DNA from: Paraconexibacter sp040581415
Lineage (GTDB): Bacteria > Actinomycetota > Thermoleophilia > Solirubrobacterales > Solirubrobacteraceae
Assembly: GCF_040581415.1 (NCBI RefSeq)
Contig: NZ_CP114014.1
Location: forward strand, 4,092,001-4,156,000
Direction: 5' to 3'
DNA length: 64,000 nucleotides
Made by a program: the position numbers and the translations under genes. The notes beneath the pieces are model-generated. The model was not told where the DNA came from. It searched no databases and saw only the letters and a list, made by a program, of their open reading frames with translations. Positions 23,629 through 31,851 of the stretch are shown piece by piece. Position 1 is the stretch's first letter, and each line of letters starts with the position of its first letter.

Positions 23629-25149
23629 CTACCCGCGACCGTCGAGCTCCACCCGTGCCGCGACGGCCCGCTCGCGGACGGCTTCCCGCGTGGGCTGGTC
23701 GAACCGCCGCCACGTGCTGACCGCCCGGGCGGTGCGGTTGTTCGCCGCCAGGCGCTCGGTGTGCGTGTCGACGAAGTCCCAGTAGAGCGCGGTCACCGGG
23801 CAGGCGCGCTCGCCGTGCTTCTCGGTCGGCTTGTAGCGGCAGCCCTTGCAGTGGCCCGACATCTTGTTGATGTAGTTGCCGCCCGCGGCGTACGGCTTGG
23901 TCACCATCTCGCCGCCGTCGGCGAAGAGGGCCATGCCGGCGGCGTTCGGCGCCATCACCCACTCCGCGCCGTCCACGAACGCGGTCTGGAACCAGCGCAC
24001 GAGCTCCCACGGGCGGATGCCCGCCGTCAGGCCGATCGTGCCCAGGACCATCAGCCGCTCGATGTGGTGCGCGTATCCGTTGGCGGCCACGCCGCCCACC
24101 ACGGTGTCCAGGCACTTCCAGCCCGTCTCGGTGCCGCGGTACCCGTCCGGCAGCGGGAGCTCCGCGCCGAGCGCATTCGCGTCCGGCCACGTCTCGGCCC
24201 GCAGCCAGTACATCCCCCAGACGTACTCCCGCCAGCCGATGACCTGCCGCACGAAGCCCTCGACCGAGCTGATCGGGAGGTCGTGCTCGTGGTAGGCGTC
24301 CTCCGCCGCGCGCACGCAGGTGAGCGGGTCCAGGACGCCGAGGTTGAGCGGGATCGACAGCAGCGAGTGGAACAGGAAGGGCTGGGACGGGTCCGCCATC
24401 GCGTCCTGCCACGGGCCGAAGTCGCGCAGGCGGTGATCGACGAAGTCCGCGAGCGCGCTGCGGGCCTCGTCCGGGGTAACGGCGTAGCGCCGCGGCGCGT
24501 CGTCGCCGAAGAACGCAACTCCGTCGGCTGCGAGCGCGTCGAGGTCGGCACGGACCGCCGCATCGATGTCGTCCTCGTCCGGCGCCCACGGCTCGGGGGC
24601 CTCCAGGCCGGTCTTCGGCGGCGGCTGCCGGTTGTCGGCGTCGAAGTTCCAGCGGCCGCCGAGCGGCTCGCCGCCATCGTCCAGCAGGACCCGGTGCGCG
24701 CGGCGCTGGTCACGGTAGAAGTCCTCCATCCGCAGCCGCCGGCGGCCGCCGGCCCAGCCCGCGAACGCCTCGGGCGCGATCAGGAACTGCGCCGACGGCA
24801 GCTGCCGGACGCCGAGCCCGTCGAGCGCCCGTCGCGCGCCCAGGTCGTTCGGCTCGGCGGCCACGATGTCCTCCCCCGCGTGCGGCTCGAGGGCGCCGGC
24901 CAGCGACTCTGCGCCGCGGTGCTCCACGACCTCGATGCCGTCCGCGCGCAGCCGGTCGGCGTGGTGGCGCATCGCGCTCAGCACCACGTGGGCCCGCTGG
25001 CGGTGGACGGGCCGGCGGCGCAGCATCGCCGTGGACTCGATGAGCACGACACGGTCGGCGCCGTCGAGCGCGGGATGGTCCGGCAGGAGCTGGTCGCCCA
25101 GGATCAACGCGGTGTGGCCCACACCACGGGTACGCCCCGGGGCGGGCAC
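23629..25149 (-). CDS. Iron-sulfur photolyase (FeS-BCP / PhrB-like, 6-4 type)
   Basis: 506 aa, typical for the cryptochrome/photolyase-related group that carries FAD, a lumazine antenna and a 4Fe-4S cluster and repairs (6-4) photoproducts. The opening ALILGDQLLPDHPAL is diagnostic. Four candidate cluster cysteines are seen: one in TGWKCLDT, two in GHCKGC and one in RACPVTALYW. FAD-site segments include GWREYVWGMYW and PYAAGGNYINKMSG. The start GTG 25149 is 5 bases after the membrane-protein stop; GTG 25122 is an alternative. Part of a leftward cluster phr - membrane protein - this gene - hydrolase. Confidence 0.92.
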   Translation of the reverse strand: MPAPGRTRGVGHTALILGDQLLPDHPALDGADRVVLIESTAMLRRRPVHRQRAHVVLSAMRHHADRLRADGIEVVEHRGAESLAGALEPHAGEDIVAAEPNDLGARRALDGLGVRQLPSAQFLIAPEAFAGWAGGRRRLRMEDFYRDQRRAHRVLLDDGGEPLGGRWNFDADNRQPPPKTGLEAPEPWAPDEDDIDAAVRADLDALAADGVAFFGDDAPRRYAVTPDEARSALADFVDHRLRDFGPWQDAMADPSQPFLFHSLLSIPLNLGVLDPLTCVRAAEDAYHEHDLPISSVEGFVRQVIGWREYVWGMYWLRAETWPDANALGAELPLPDGYRGTETGWKCLDTVVGGVAANGYAHHIERLMVLGTIGLTAGIRPWELVRWFQTAFVDGAEWVMAPNAAGMALFADGGEMVTKPYAAGGNYINKMSGHCKGCRYKPTEKHGERACPVTALYWDFVDTHTERLAANNRTARAVSTWRRFDQPTREAVRERAVAARVELDGRG

Positions 25150-25154
25150 GGCGA

Positions 25155-26222
25155 TCAGCGCGCGAGCGACTTCAGGTAGTCGGCGCGCTGCTGGAAGGAC
25201 GAGCGCATCTCGGCCGTGAGCTCGGTCAGGAACTCCTCACGGTAGGTCCCGTCCGTCAGCACCGCGATCGAGTAGTAGAGGCCGCTGAGCGCCGCGATCG
25301 CGGTCGACACGCGCAGCAGCTCGCGGGAGACGCGCGCGTCGATGCCGAGCAGGTCCAGGCGCACGATGCGGTGGCTGCCGTGGCCGATCCACGACTCGAT
25401 GACGTCGTCGGAGATGGTCAGCGTCCCGAAGACGAGGAAGAAGCCGCCGATGGCGGCGCTGACCACCAGCACCTGCAGCGCCTGGCTGACGAACATCACG
25501 AGGCCGACGTTGATGCGCTGGCGCGGGTCCAGCGGCGGCCCGGCGCCGACCTGCTCCTCGAGCGTCGCGACCTCGCGCGGGAGCCGGACCGCGATGAACC
25601 CGGCGCCGAGCGTGGTCAGGAGCAGGACGGTGGCGATCAGGGTCGCGTCGGGCATGTCGGAGAACACCTGCCACATCTCCGTGTTGACGAACAGCACGAC
25701 GCTGAACAACAGCAGGAGCGGGACGGCGCGCACCGCGAGCTGCAGCGATACGGCCAGCTGACCGAGGAGCCGCCGCCCCGTCCACACGACGATGTACACG
25801 AGCCCGAAGCCGATCACGCCGTAGAGCAGGGCGAGCAGCAACAGGTTGGCCGCAGCGGTGACCACGGCGCTCGTGGTCTGCCCGTTGAGGACGAGCGGCA
25901 GCAGCGCCGGCACCACGACGAAGGCGCCGAGCTCGACCGGGCCGACCGTGTCCGGCAGCGCGAGCGCGGGGCGGCGGCGCAGGCGGTTGATGACGGCGAA
26001 CGAGCCGACCAGGATCGCCAGGCCGGCCGTCAGCGTCGCGAGGTTCTCGAGCCAGGTGAAGTCGAGGTCGACCGCACCCAGCACCTCCACGAAGAACACG
26101 AGCGACAGGACCGGCAGCGCCCGCGTCCAGACGTCGCGGGCCGCGCGGCGGTCGTCGATGAAGAGCGGCAGCCCGGCCCGGCGGAAGGCAGCCTCCTGGG
26201 TCGCGCGGTCGGCGGCGGGCAC
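25155..26222 (-). CDS. Multi-helix membrane protein of unknown function
   Basis: 355 aa with about seven hydrophobic helices (for example VLSLVFFVEVLGAV, VVPALLPLVLNG, LLLFSVVLFVNTEMW, VLVVSAAIGGFFLVFGTL) and a soluble C-terminal helix ending SFQQRADYLKSLAR. I recognise it only as a conserved actinobacterial membrane protein. It sits between two photolyase genes in the same direction, 5 bases before the iron-sulfur photolyase and 45 after the class I photolyase, which hints at a link to light or UV stress, but nothing in its sequence shows this. GTG 26222 start. Confidence 0.8.
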   Translation of the reverse strand: MPAADRATQEAAFRRAGLPLFIDDRRAARDVWTRALPVLSLVFFVEVLGAVDLDFTWLENLATLTAGLAILVGSFAVINRLRRRPALALPDTVGPVELGAFVVVPALLPLVLNGQTTSAVVTAAANLLLLALLYGVIGFGLVYIVVWTGRRLLGQLAVSLQLAVRAVPLLLLFSVVLFVNTEMWQVFSDMPDATLIATVLLLTTLGAGFIAVRLPREVATLEEQVGAGPPLDPRQRINVGLVMFVSQALQVLVVSAAIGGFFLVFGTLTISDDVIESWIGHGSHRIVRLDLLGIDARVSRELLRVSTAIAALSGLYYSIAVLTDGTYREEFLTELTAEMRSSFQQRADYLKSLAR

Positions 26223-26267
26223 TGCCCCAGGATCACCGCTGCGGCGGACGACCCCGCCGGCGCGGGC

Positions 26268-27692
26268 TCAGCTGTCGGAGGACGGGCTGACAGCCCGGTA
26301 GCGCTCCATCGCGCGCTCGCGCTCCGCCTTGTGCTCCACGATCGGCGCCGGATAGTCCTCGCCGATGACGCACTTTGCCGCCTGCTGCTCGTCGTCGCTC
26401 ATCCGCCACGGCTCGTGGACGTGCTTGTCGGGCACGCCTTCGAGCTCCGGGACCCAGCGCCGGATGTACGTCCCCTGCGGGTCGAACTTCTGCGCCTGCA
26501 GCGTCGGGTTGAAGATCCGCCGGAAGTAGGGCGCCGGGTCCACGCCGGTGGACGCCACCCATTGCCAGTTGCCGTTGTTCTGCAGCGGCTCGCCGTCGAG
26601 CAGCTTGTGGGCGAACCAGCGCTCGCCGGCGAGCCAGTCCAGGTGCAGGTCCTTCGTCAGGAACGAGCCGACGACCATGCGGGCGCGGTTGTGCATCCAG
26701 CCGGTCTGATCGAGCTGCCGCATCCCCGCGTCCACCAGCGGGTAGCCGGTGCGGCCGGCCTTCCACGCCTCCATGCTCTCCTCGTCGTCCGCCCACTCGA
26801 GCTTGCGGAAGCGTTCTTGGAAGGCCGCCTGCGTGTTCCCCGGGTGCAGCAGCAGGACGTGCGCGTAGAAGTCCCGCCACGCGAGCTGACGGGTGAACGC
26901 CGCGGCGCCCTCACCGCTACGGGCCCCGGCGCGCTCCTCCATCTCGCGGACGGACAGCGTGCCCCACCGCACGTGCGGGGAGAGCACGGACGTGCCGCCG
27001 CTGAGGTCGTCGTGACGCGCGGCGTAGTGGTCGATCGGACCGTCGAGCCAAGCGGCGAGCGTCGCGCGGGCCGCCGCCTCGCCGGGCTCGCAGACCGGTG
27101 CCGGGACGTCGTCCTCGAGCCCGAGGTCCGCCAGCGACGGGATGCGGCCGACGGCCAGCGACGACGGCAGCGGCGGAAGCTCCTTGGGCGCGCGGTGCAC
27201 GGTCCGGCGCTCGAGCTTGCTGTGGGTCTTCCAGAACGGCGTGAAGACCGTGTACGGCTTGCCCTGGCCGGTGCGCGGCTTGGACACGTCCGCACAGAAG
27301 TTCCCCGGCTGCGGGCGCGGCGCGATACCGGCGTCCTTGAGCGCGTCCATCACCTCGCGGTCGCGGGCGAGCGCGTAGGGACCGACGTCGCTGGCCCAGA
27401 GGACGGCCTCGGCGTCGACCTCCTCCGCCAGGGCCAGCAGCTCCTTCGTCGCTTCGCCGTCCCGCAGGACGAGGCCGCCGCCGAGGTCCTTCAGCGTGGC
27501 GCGCAGCTCACGGAGGCAGCCGAGCATGAACGCGGTCCGGGCGGGCGAGGCGTAGCGTCCCGTCGCCAGCCGGCGGTCGAGGACGAAGACGGGGACGACG
27601 CGGTCGTAGTCCGCCAGCGCGGTGACGAGCGAGGGGTGATCGTGGACCCGCAGATCGCGGCGAAACCAGACCAGGGCGGTGGAACCGGGCAC
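26268..27692 (-). CDS. phr: Deoxyribodipyrimidine photolyase, class I
   Basis: 474 aa. Uses blue light and FAD to split cyclobutane pyrimidine dimers. The N-terminal antenna domain starts LVWFRRDLRVHDHPSL; the FAD/DNA domain has SPHVRWGTLSVREM, TRQLAWRDFYAHVL, GYPLVDAGMRQLDQTGWMHN, and the strongly conserved NNGNWQWVASTGVDPAPYFR. All core segments are intact. GTG 27692 is chosen because VPGSTALVWFRRD matches family starts; the frame is open far upstream without homology. It is divergent from the LON-domain gene (62 bases between starts) and probably first in the photolyase cluster. Confidence 0.95.
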   Translation of the reverse strand: MPGSTALVWFRRDLRVHDHPSLVTALADYDRVVPVFVLDRRLATGRYASPARTAFMLGCLRELRATLKDLGGGLVLRDGEATKELLALAEEVDAEAVLWASDVGPYALARDREVMDALKDAGIAPRPQPGNFCADVSKPRTGQGKPYTVFTPFWKTHSKLERRTVHRAPKELPPLPSSLAVGRIPSLADLGLEDDVPAPVCEPGEAAARATLAAWLDGPIDHYAARHDDLSGGTSVLSPHVRWGTLSVREMEERAGARSGEGAAAFTRQLAWRDFYAHVLLLHPGNTQAAFQERFRKLEWADDEESMEAWKAGRTGYPLVDAGMRQLDQTGWMHNRARMVVGSFLTKDLHLDWLAGERWFAHKLLDGEPLQNNGNWQWVASTGVDPAPYFRRIFNPTLQAQKFDPQGTYIRRWVPELEGVPDKHVHEPWRMSDDEQQAAKCVIGEDYPAPIVEHKAERERAMERYRAVSPSSDS

Positions 27693-27741
27693 GTCTGGAC
27701 TACGGTGCGCACAGCCGCGCGGATCGCCGGCAGCGGCGTCG

Positions 27742-27747
27742 TAGACT
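27742..27747 (+). promoter_or_regulatory. -10 hexamer for a leaderless LON-domain transcript
   Basis: TAGACT ends 7 bases before ATG 27755, placing the transcription start at the start codon. Confidence 0.35.
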
Positions 27748-27754
27748 CGGGCAT

Positions 27755-28393
27755 ATGCCCGACCGCGTGGTCCAGGACTTTCCGCTGTTCCCGCTCGGAC
27801 TGGTGGCGCTCCCCCATGAGTACGTGCCGCTGCACATCTTCGAGGAGCGCTACCGCACCATGATCGGGGAGTGCCTGGAGCGCGGCAGCGAGTTCGGGAT
27901 CGTCTGGGCGCGGGACCCCGACGACGACGATGACGAGCCCCGCATCGGCTGCGCCATGGAGGTCGCGCGCGTCCTCGAGCGCATGGACGACGGGCGGCTG
28001 AACATCCTGTCGCGCGGGACCCGGCCGTTCCGGATCGTCGAGGAGCTGCACCACCTGGCCTATCCCGCGGCGACGGTCGAGTTCCTCGAGGACGTCGACG
28101 AGCCCGCCGACCCGGACGCCGGCGAGACCGCGCACGAGGCGTACCGCTCGCTCGTCGAACAGGCCACCGACAACGAGCCCGACGACGCGGACCTCGACCA
28201 GATGAACGCGTACGCGATGGCGGCAACGGTCGAGTTCGGCCTGCAGGCCAAGCAGGGTTTGCTCGACCTGCGCTCCGAGAACGCCCGCCTGCGCCTGGTC
28301 ACCCGGCTGTTCCGCGCGGCGACCAAGCGCCTGGAGTTCATCGAGAAGGCGCAGGTGCGCGCGCGGTCGAACGGCAAGGTCCGCTTCGGCTGA
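27755..28393 (+). CDS. LON N-terminal substrate-binding domain protein
   Basis: 212 aa, a stand-alone version of the N-terminal domain of Lon protease with no AAA or protease part. The family opening FPLFPLGLVALPHEYVPLHI, IFEERYRTMIGECL and GCAMEVARVLERMDDGRLNI, TRPFRIVEE are all seen; the last third is helical (MAATVEFGLQAKQGLLDL). Such proteins may bind unfolded proteins, but no activity is established. Divergent from phr. Confidence 0.9.
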   Translation: MPDRVVQDFPLFPLGLVALPHEYVPLHIFEERYRTMIGECLERGSEFGIVWARDPDDDDDEPRIGCAMEVARVLERMDDGRLNILSRGTRPFRIVEELHHLAYPAATVEFLEDVDEPADPDAGETAHEAYRSLVEQATDNEPDDADLDQMNAYAMAATVEFGLQAKQGLLDLRSENARLRLVTRLFRAATKRLEFIEKAQVRARSNGKVRFG

Positions 28394-28486
28394 GCTCCAG
28401 GGCCGCCGTCGCCCCTGTCGGCTGTCGCCGCGGTCGCGGGGACGCCGGTCTGCGTAACTCGCGCAGGGGGAGGTCGTTGTCCCTGC

Positions 28487-29947
28487 ATGCGTGCGTCAAG
28501 GTTCCTGCCGATCGTGGTGCTCGGCCTGCTGTCGGCCGGGCTGCCGGTCGCTCCCGCCGGAGCATCTGTCGTCGAGCTGAAGCTCCGCGCGGTGCCGGAT
28601 GTCGACGAAGGCGAGACATGCTTCGACGACTACCAGCGCGAGGACCTGTGCACCGACGACGACCGCGCGTTCACCCGCTACGAGGCGGTGCTCGACATCC
28701 GTGCCGCACCAGGCGAGCGCAACCGCGTGCGGATCCGCTCGCTGGGCGGTAGTCGCTGGACCGTCCAGGACACCGGGTCGCGGGGCGGCCTGCAGGTCGC
28801 GCACGGCTGCCGCCGGGTGACAAGCGCGCGGGCGCTCTGCCGGACGCGCGCGGACGTTCTTTCCACACGGGTGCGCACCGGCGACGGCGACGACGCCGTG
28901 GACGCCGGGCCGGGAACCCCGGACCTCGTGGCCGAGCTCGGCCCGGGCGCGGACCGCGCCCGCTCGGCGGTGGCCGGCACCCTGCGCGGCGAGGCGGGGG
29001 ACGACGACCTGCGCGGCAGCGGCGGCGACGACAAGCTGTCCGGCGGGCCGGGGGACGACCGCCTCGCCGGCGGCGCCGGGGACGACGTGGTGGCGGGCGG
29101 CCCGGGCGCGGACCGCATGCTCGGCGGTCCGGGTGCCGATCGCCTGGAGGCGTTCGAGCGCATCGCCCCCGGCCGGGACTTCATCGACGGCGGCACCGGG
29201 CGCGACGCCGTCTCCTACTCCGGCCGCCGCCGGGCTGTGCGCGTCACGCTGGGGCCGCGCGGGCACAGCGACGGGACGGGCCGGGAGGACACCCTGCGTG
29301 CCCTCGAGGACGCCACGGGCGGGCGCGGGAGCGACACGCTCGTCGGCAGCGTGGGCCCGAACCGGTTGTTCGGCGGGGCGGGCGGCAACGACCTGCTGCG
29401 CGGGCTGGCCGGCACCGACACGCTGATCCTGAGCTCGCCGCGCGACCGTGCCGACGGCGGGCCGGGGAACGACCTGATCGCCGCCGAGGAGGGTCAGGGT
29501 CGCGCGCGCTGCGGCACCGGGTCGCGCGACCGCGTCAGCGGGCCGCTGCGCGTGCTGGTCGACCCGAGCTGCGAGCTGGTGGTCGACGTCGGCTACGACG
29601 ACGCCGGCAGCGTGCCCACGCCGGTGACCGTCACGCCGGACACCCTGACGTTCGCCGTCGCCTGCCCGGGCTACAGCTGCGGTCGCTGGTCCTTCGTCCT
29701 GACGCGCGCGCCGCGGGACATCTGGTGGGCCGGCGCTGCGGGCGCCGGCCCGAGCGCACCGGTGGGGTCGAACGTGCTCGCGCGGGCCGACGCCCCGGCC
29801 AACGCGGGGAACAGCCGCGTCCTGCTGACCGTGCCGCGGGCCGCGCTGACCCCGGGGCTGCCGCTGATCGCGACGATCGAGGTGACCGACGGCTACCCCC
29901 GGTCGCAGCCGTACACGCGCTTCCAGTGGGGCCTGCGCGCGCCCTGA
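28487..29947 (+). CDS. Secreted GGxGxD-repeat (RTX-like) protein A
   Basis: 486 aa. A signal peptide (residues 1-25, RFLPIVVLGLLSAGLPVAPAG) is followed by a Cys-containing N-domain (GETCFDDYQREDLC, LQVAHGCRRV), then glycine-aspartate nonapeptides such as GEAGDDDLRGS, GGPGDDRLAGG and GGAGDDVVAGG from about 165 to 225 and again at 280-310, which in RTX proteins bind calcium as a parallel beta roll. The C-terminal 110 residues are a beta domain with two cysteines (CPGYSC). It is a paralogue of the gene at 31852-33436 over its whole length. ATG 28487 follows GGGGGAGG. A structural or adhesive surface role is likely; no enzyme motif is seen. Confidence 0.85.
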   Translation: MRASRFLPIVVLGLLSAGLPVAPAGASVVELKLRAVPDVDEGETCFDDYQREDLCTDDDRAFTRYEAVLDIRAAPGERNRVRIRSLGGSRWTVQDTGSRGGLQVAHGCRRVTSARALCRTRADVLSTRVRTGDGDDAVDAGPGTPDLVAELGPGADRARSAVAGTLRGEAGDDDLRGSGGDDKLSGGPGDDRLAGGAGDDVVAGGPGADRMLGGPGADRLEAFERIAPGRDFIDGGTGRDAVSYSGRRRAVRVTLGPRGHSDGTGREDTLRALEDATGGRGSDTLVGSVGPNRLFGGAGGNDLLRGLAGTDTLILSSPRDRADGGPGNDLIAAEEGQGRARCGTGSRDRVSGPLRVLVDPSCELVVDVGYDDAGSVPTPVTVTPDTLTFAVACPGYSCGRWSFVLTRAPRDIWWAGAAGAGPSAPVGSNVLARADAPANAGNSRVLLTVPRAALTPGLPLIATIEVTDGYPRSQPYTRFQWGLRAP

Positions 29948-29970
29948 TCGCTCGCTCGCGGCGCGTGGCA

Positions 29971-30114
29971 GGCCCCTCCTGCGCGGCCCTGACGACACAC
30001 GACGGGCCCCCAGCCACCGTGCTTGCCCCCACGCCTGGCGCAGGCCCGTCCTGCGTTGCCGCGACGACACACGACGGGCCCCCATCCACCGTGCTCGCCC
30101 CCCAACCCGGCGCC
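29971..30114. repeat. Two tandem copies of a 72-bp repeat with a palindromic half
   Basis: Copies at 29971-30042 and 30043-30114 agree at about 60 of 72 positions by eye. The first 38 bases of each unit are bounded by inverted GGCCCSTC and GACGGGCC, and a third, more divergent 38-bp copy lies at 45830-45867. It fills most of the 255-bp gap between two convergent genes. Confidence 0.65.
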
Positions 30115-30202
30115 CCACGCCGCCGCTCCGGCCCGCAGCGGTCGGTCGCTCCGCCCGCGCTGGCTCCTGCCACCGCCCGGAGGACGTGCGGGGCTGGTCC
30201 GC

Positions 30203-31696
30203 TCAGCCCGCTCGAGCCGTGCGGCTGCGGTCGGTCCCCGCCGTGGCTCGGTACGTCCCCGCCCGCCGCGGGACGAGCGCACGGAAGGTCCGGTCGGCCG
30301 CGACGGTCAGCGTCCTGGTCGTCCCGCCCGGTCCGGTCAGCGTCACCGTCCGCGCAGCGCCGGCCACGGTCCCGCTCCCGGCCCCCGTCCCGGCGCGGCT
30401 CCCGGTCCCGGCACCGACACCAGCACCGGAGGCGGCCGCGGCCCGGGGCGGGACGCGACCCCACACGGCGAGCTGCGTGCGCGACGCGGGCCGCACGTCG
30501 AGCGGGAACCGGTACGCCGCGTAGGCCGGCTTGTGGACGCCGCTGGTCCGCCAGAGGCCGCTCTGGAACGTCCCGCCCGCCGGTTCGTCCCGCAGCAGGT
30601 ACTGCGCGAAGGACCGCACGCCGGGCGTGTGCCAGAGCAGGTTCTCGCTGCGGTTCAGGAACGCCGCCTGCTTCGCGAACGACACGCCGAACACGCGGTC
30701 CGGAGGGTTCGTCTGGACGCCGCCCTCGGTGTCCCAGACGTCGGTGCTGCCGATGCGGCCCGCCCGCTTGCCGGCGGCCAGCGTCCGCCGCAGCCGCACG
30801 AGCCCTGCGGGCGTGATGTCCCCCCGGAGCCGCGGCGCGAGGTCCGGTCCGGCCTTCAAGTAGTACAGGTGGACCGCGAGCCCCGCGACCTCCAGCCTCG
30901 GCATCGTCGCGCGGCAGCCCGCGTGGCCCCGGAGGGCGCGGCCCCGGAGCGGGCGGTCGCTGCGGTCCAGGCACAGCAGCTCGCGCAGGAACGGGATCGG
31001 CCCGATCGCCGTCGTCTCCCCCCGGCGCGTGCGGCCGGTGGCCAGCAGGTCGCCGATCAGGACCTCGCGGCCGCGGTGGCCGGTGGCCGCCAGTCCCGCA
31101 AGGCCGGCACGGACCAGCCGCCGGTACTGCCCCGGCGCGTGCAGGGCCCCGGCCCGGGACTGCGGACCGAGGTGCCGCGGGTTGTTCGGCTCGTTGACGA
31201 TCGACCACCGCGACACGCGCCCGGGCGAGTCCGCGCTGCCGTCGTATCGCCGCCCGGCGGCCTCCGCGAACCGGCCGAAGGCCGCGGGGTCGGGGTCGCG
31301 CGCCCCGGGGAAGCGCTTGGTGAGGTCGTCCGCCGCCCACGCCGGGCCTGGCGTCGTGACGGTGAAGAGCACCTCGACGCCACGCACCGCTGCCTCCCTG
31401 ACGAGCTGGTCGTACGGCGCCCACGACCCGGTGTAGGTGGCCGAGTCGCGCTGGTCCCGGGGCCGGCGCGGTGCGAGCTCGTTCCAGCGGACGTTCACCC
31501 GGACGATGTCGACGCCGAGCGCCGGCAGGTCGTCGAGCGCCCGGGTCCGCAGCGGCTCGGGACCGTGGACGAGGGTGGCGTCGTCCTGCAGGACCCGCAG
31601 CAGCCCAGGCGCGGCGACCGCTTCCGCCGTCCCCACCCCGACGAGCGCCAGGACGGCGGCGATCGACAGCGACGGCGTGCGGCGCAGAGCGCACAT
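30203..31696 (-). CDS. Secreted glycoside hydrolase-like protein (clan GH-A fold)
   Basis: 497 aa. Signal peptide 1-29 (SLSIAAVLALVGVGTAEAVA). The body resembles GH5/GH39-type TIM barrels: LGVDIVRVNVRWNELAP, FTVTTPGPAWA, the acid/base motif SIVNEPNNP (Glu169) and a candidate nucleophile Glu in VWDTEGGVQTN. The C-terminal 110 residues comprise a Gly/Ala linker and a small beta module (TLTGPGGTTRTLTVAADRTF). ATG 31696 is chosen because it begins the signal peptide. Substrate is unknown. It sits between two paralogous repeat proteins, divergent from the second, suggesting a shared cell-surface or extracellular polysaccharide theme. Confidence 0.8.
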   Translation of the reverse strand: MCALRRTPSLSIAAVLALVGVGTAEAVAAPGLLRVLQDDATLVHGPEPLRTRALDDLPALGVDIVRVNVRWNELAPRRPRDQRDSATYTGSWAPYDQLVREAAVRGVEVLFTVTTPGPAWAADDLTKRFPGARDPDPAAFGRFAEAAGRRYDGSADSPGRVSRWSIVNEPNNPRHLGPQSRAGALHAPGQYRRLVRAGLAGLAATGHRGREVLIGDLLATGRTRRGETTAIGPIPFLRELLCLDRSDRPLRGRALRGHAGCRATMPRLEVAGLAVHLYYLKAGPDLAPRLRGDITPAGLVRLRRTLAAGKRAGRIGSTDVWDTEGGVQTNPPDRVFGVSFAKQAAFLNRSENLLWHTPGVRSFAQYLLRDEPAGGTFQSGLWRTSGVHKPAYAAYRFPLDVRPASRTQLAVWGRVPPRAAAASGAGVGAGTGSRAGTGAGSGTVAGAARTVTLTGPGGTTRTLTVAADRTFRALVPRRAGTYRATAGTDRSRTARAG

Positions 31697-31851
31697 GAGG
31701 AGCTCTGGACCGCACGCCGCCGGTGGGTGGGGCGGGCGCATGTCCCCCACTCAACGGGTCGGCGCGCCCCGGGTTGCGGATCCGCGCCCCCGACTGCGGC
31801 GTTTGACGCAACCGGCTCCCGCTGCAACCGACGGTCTGAGACGGTCGGCGG

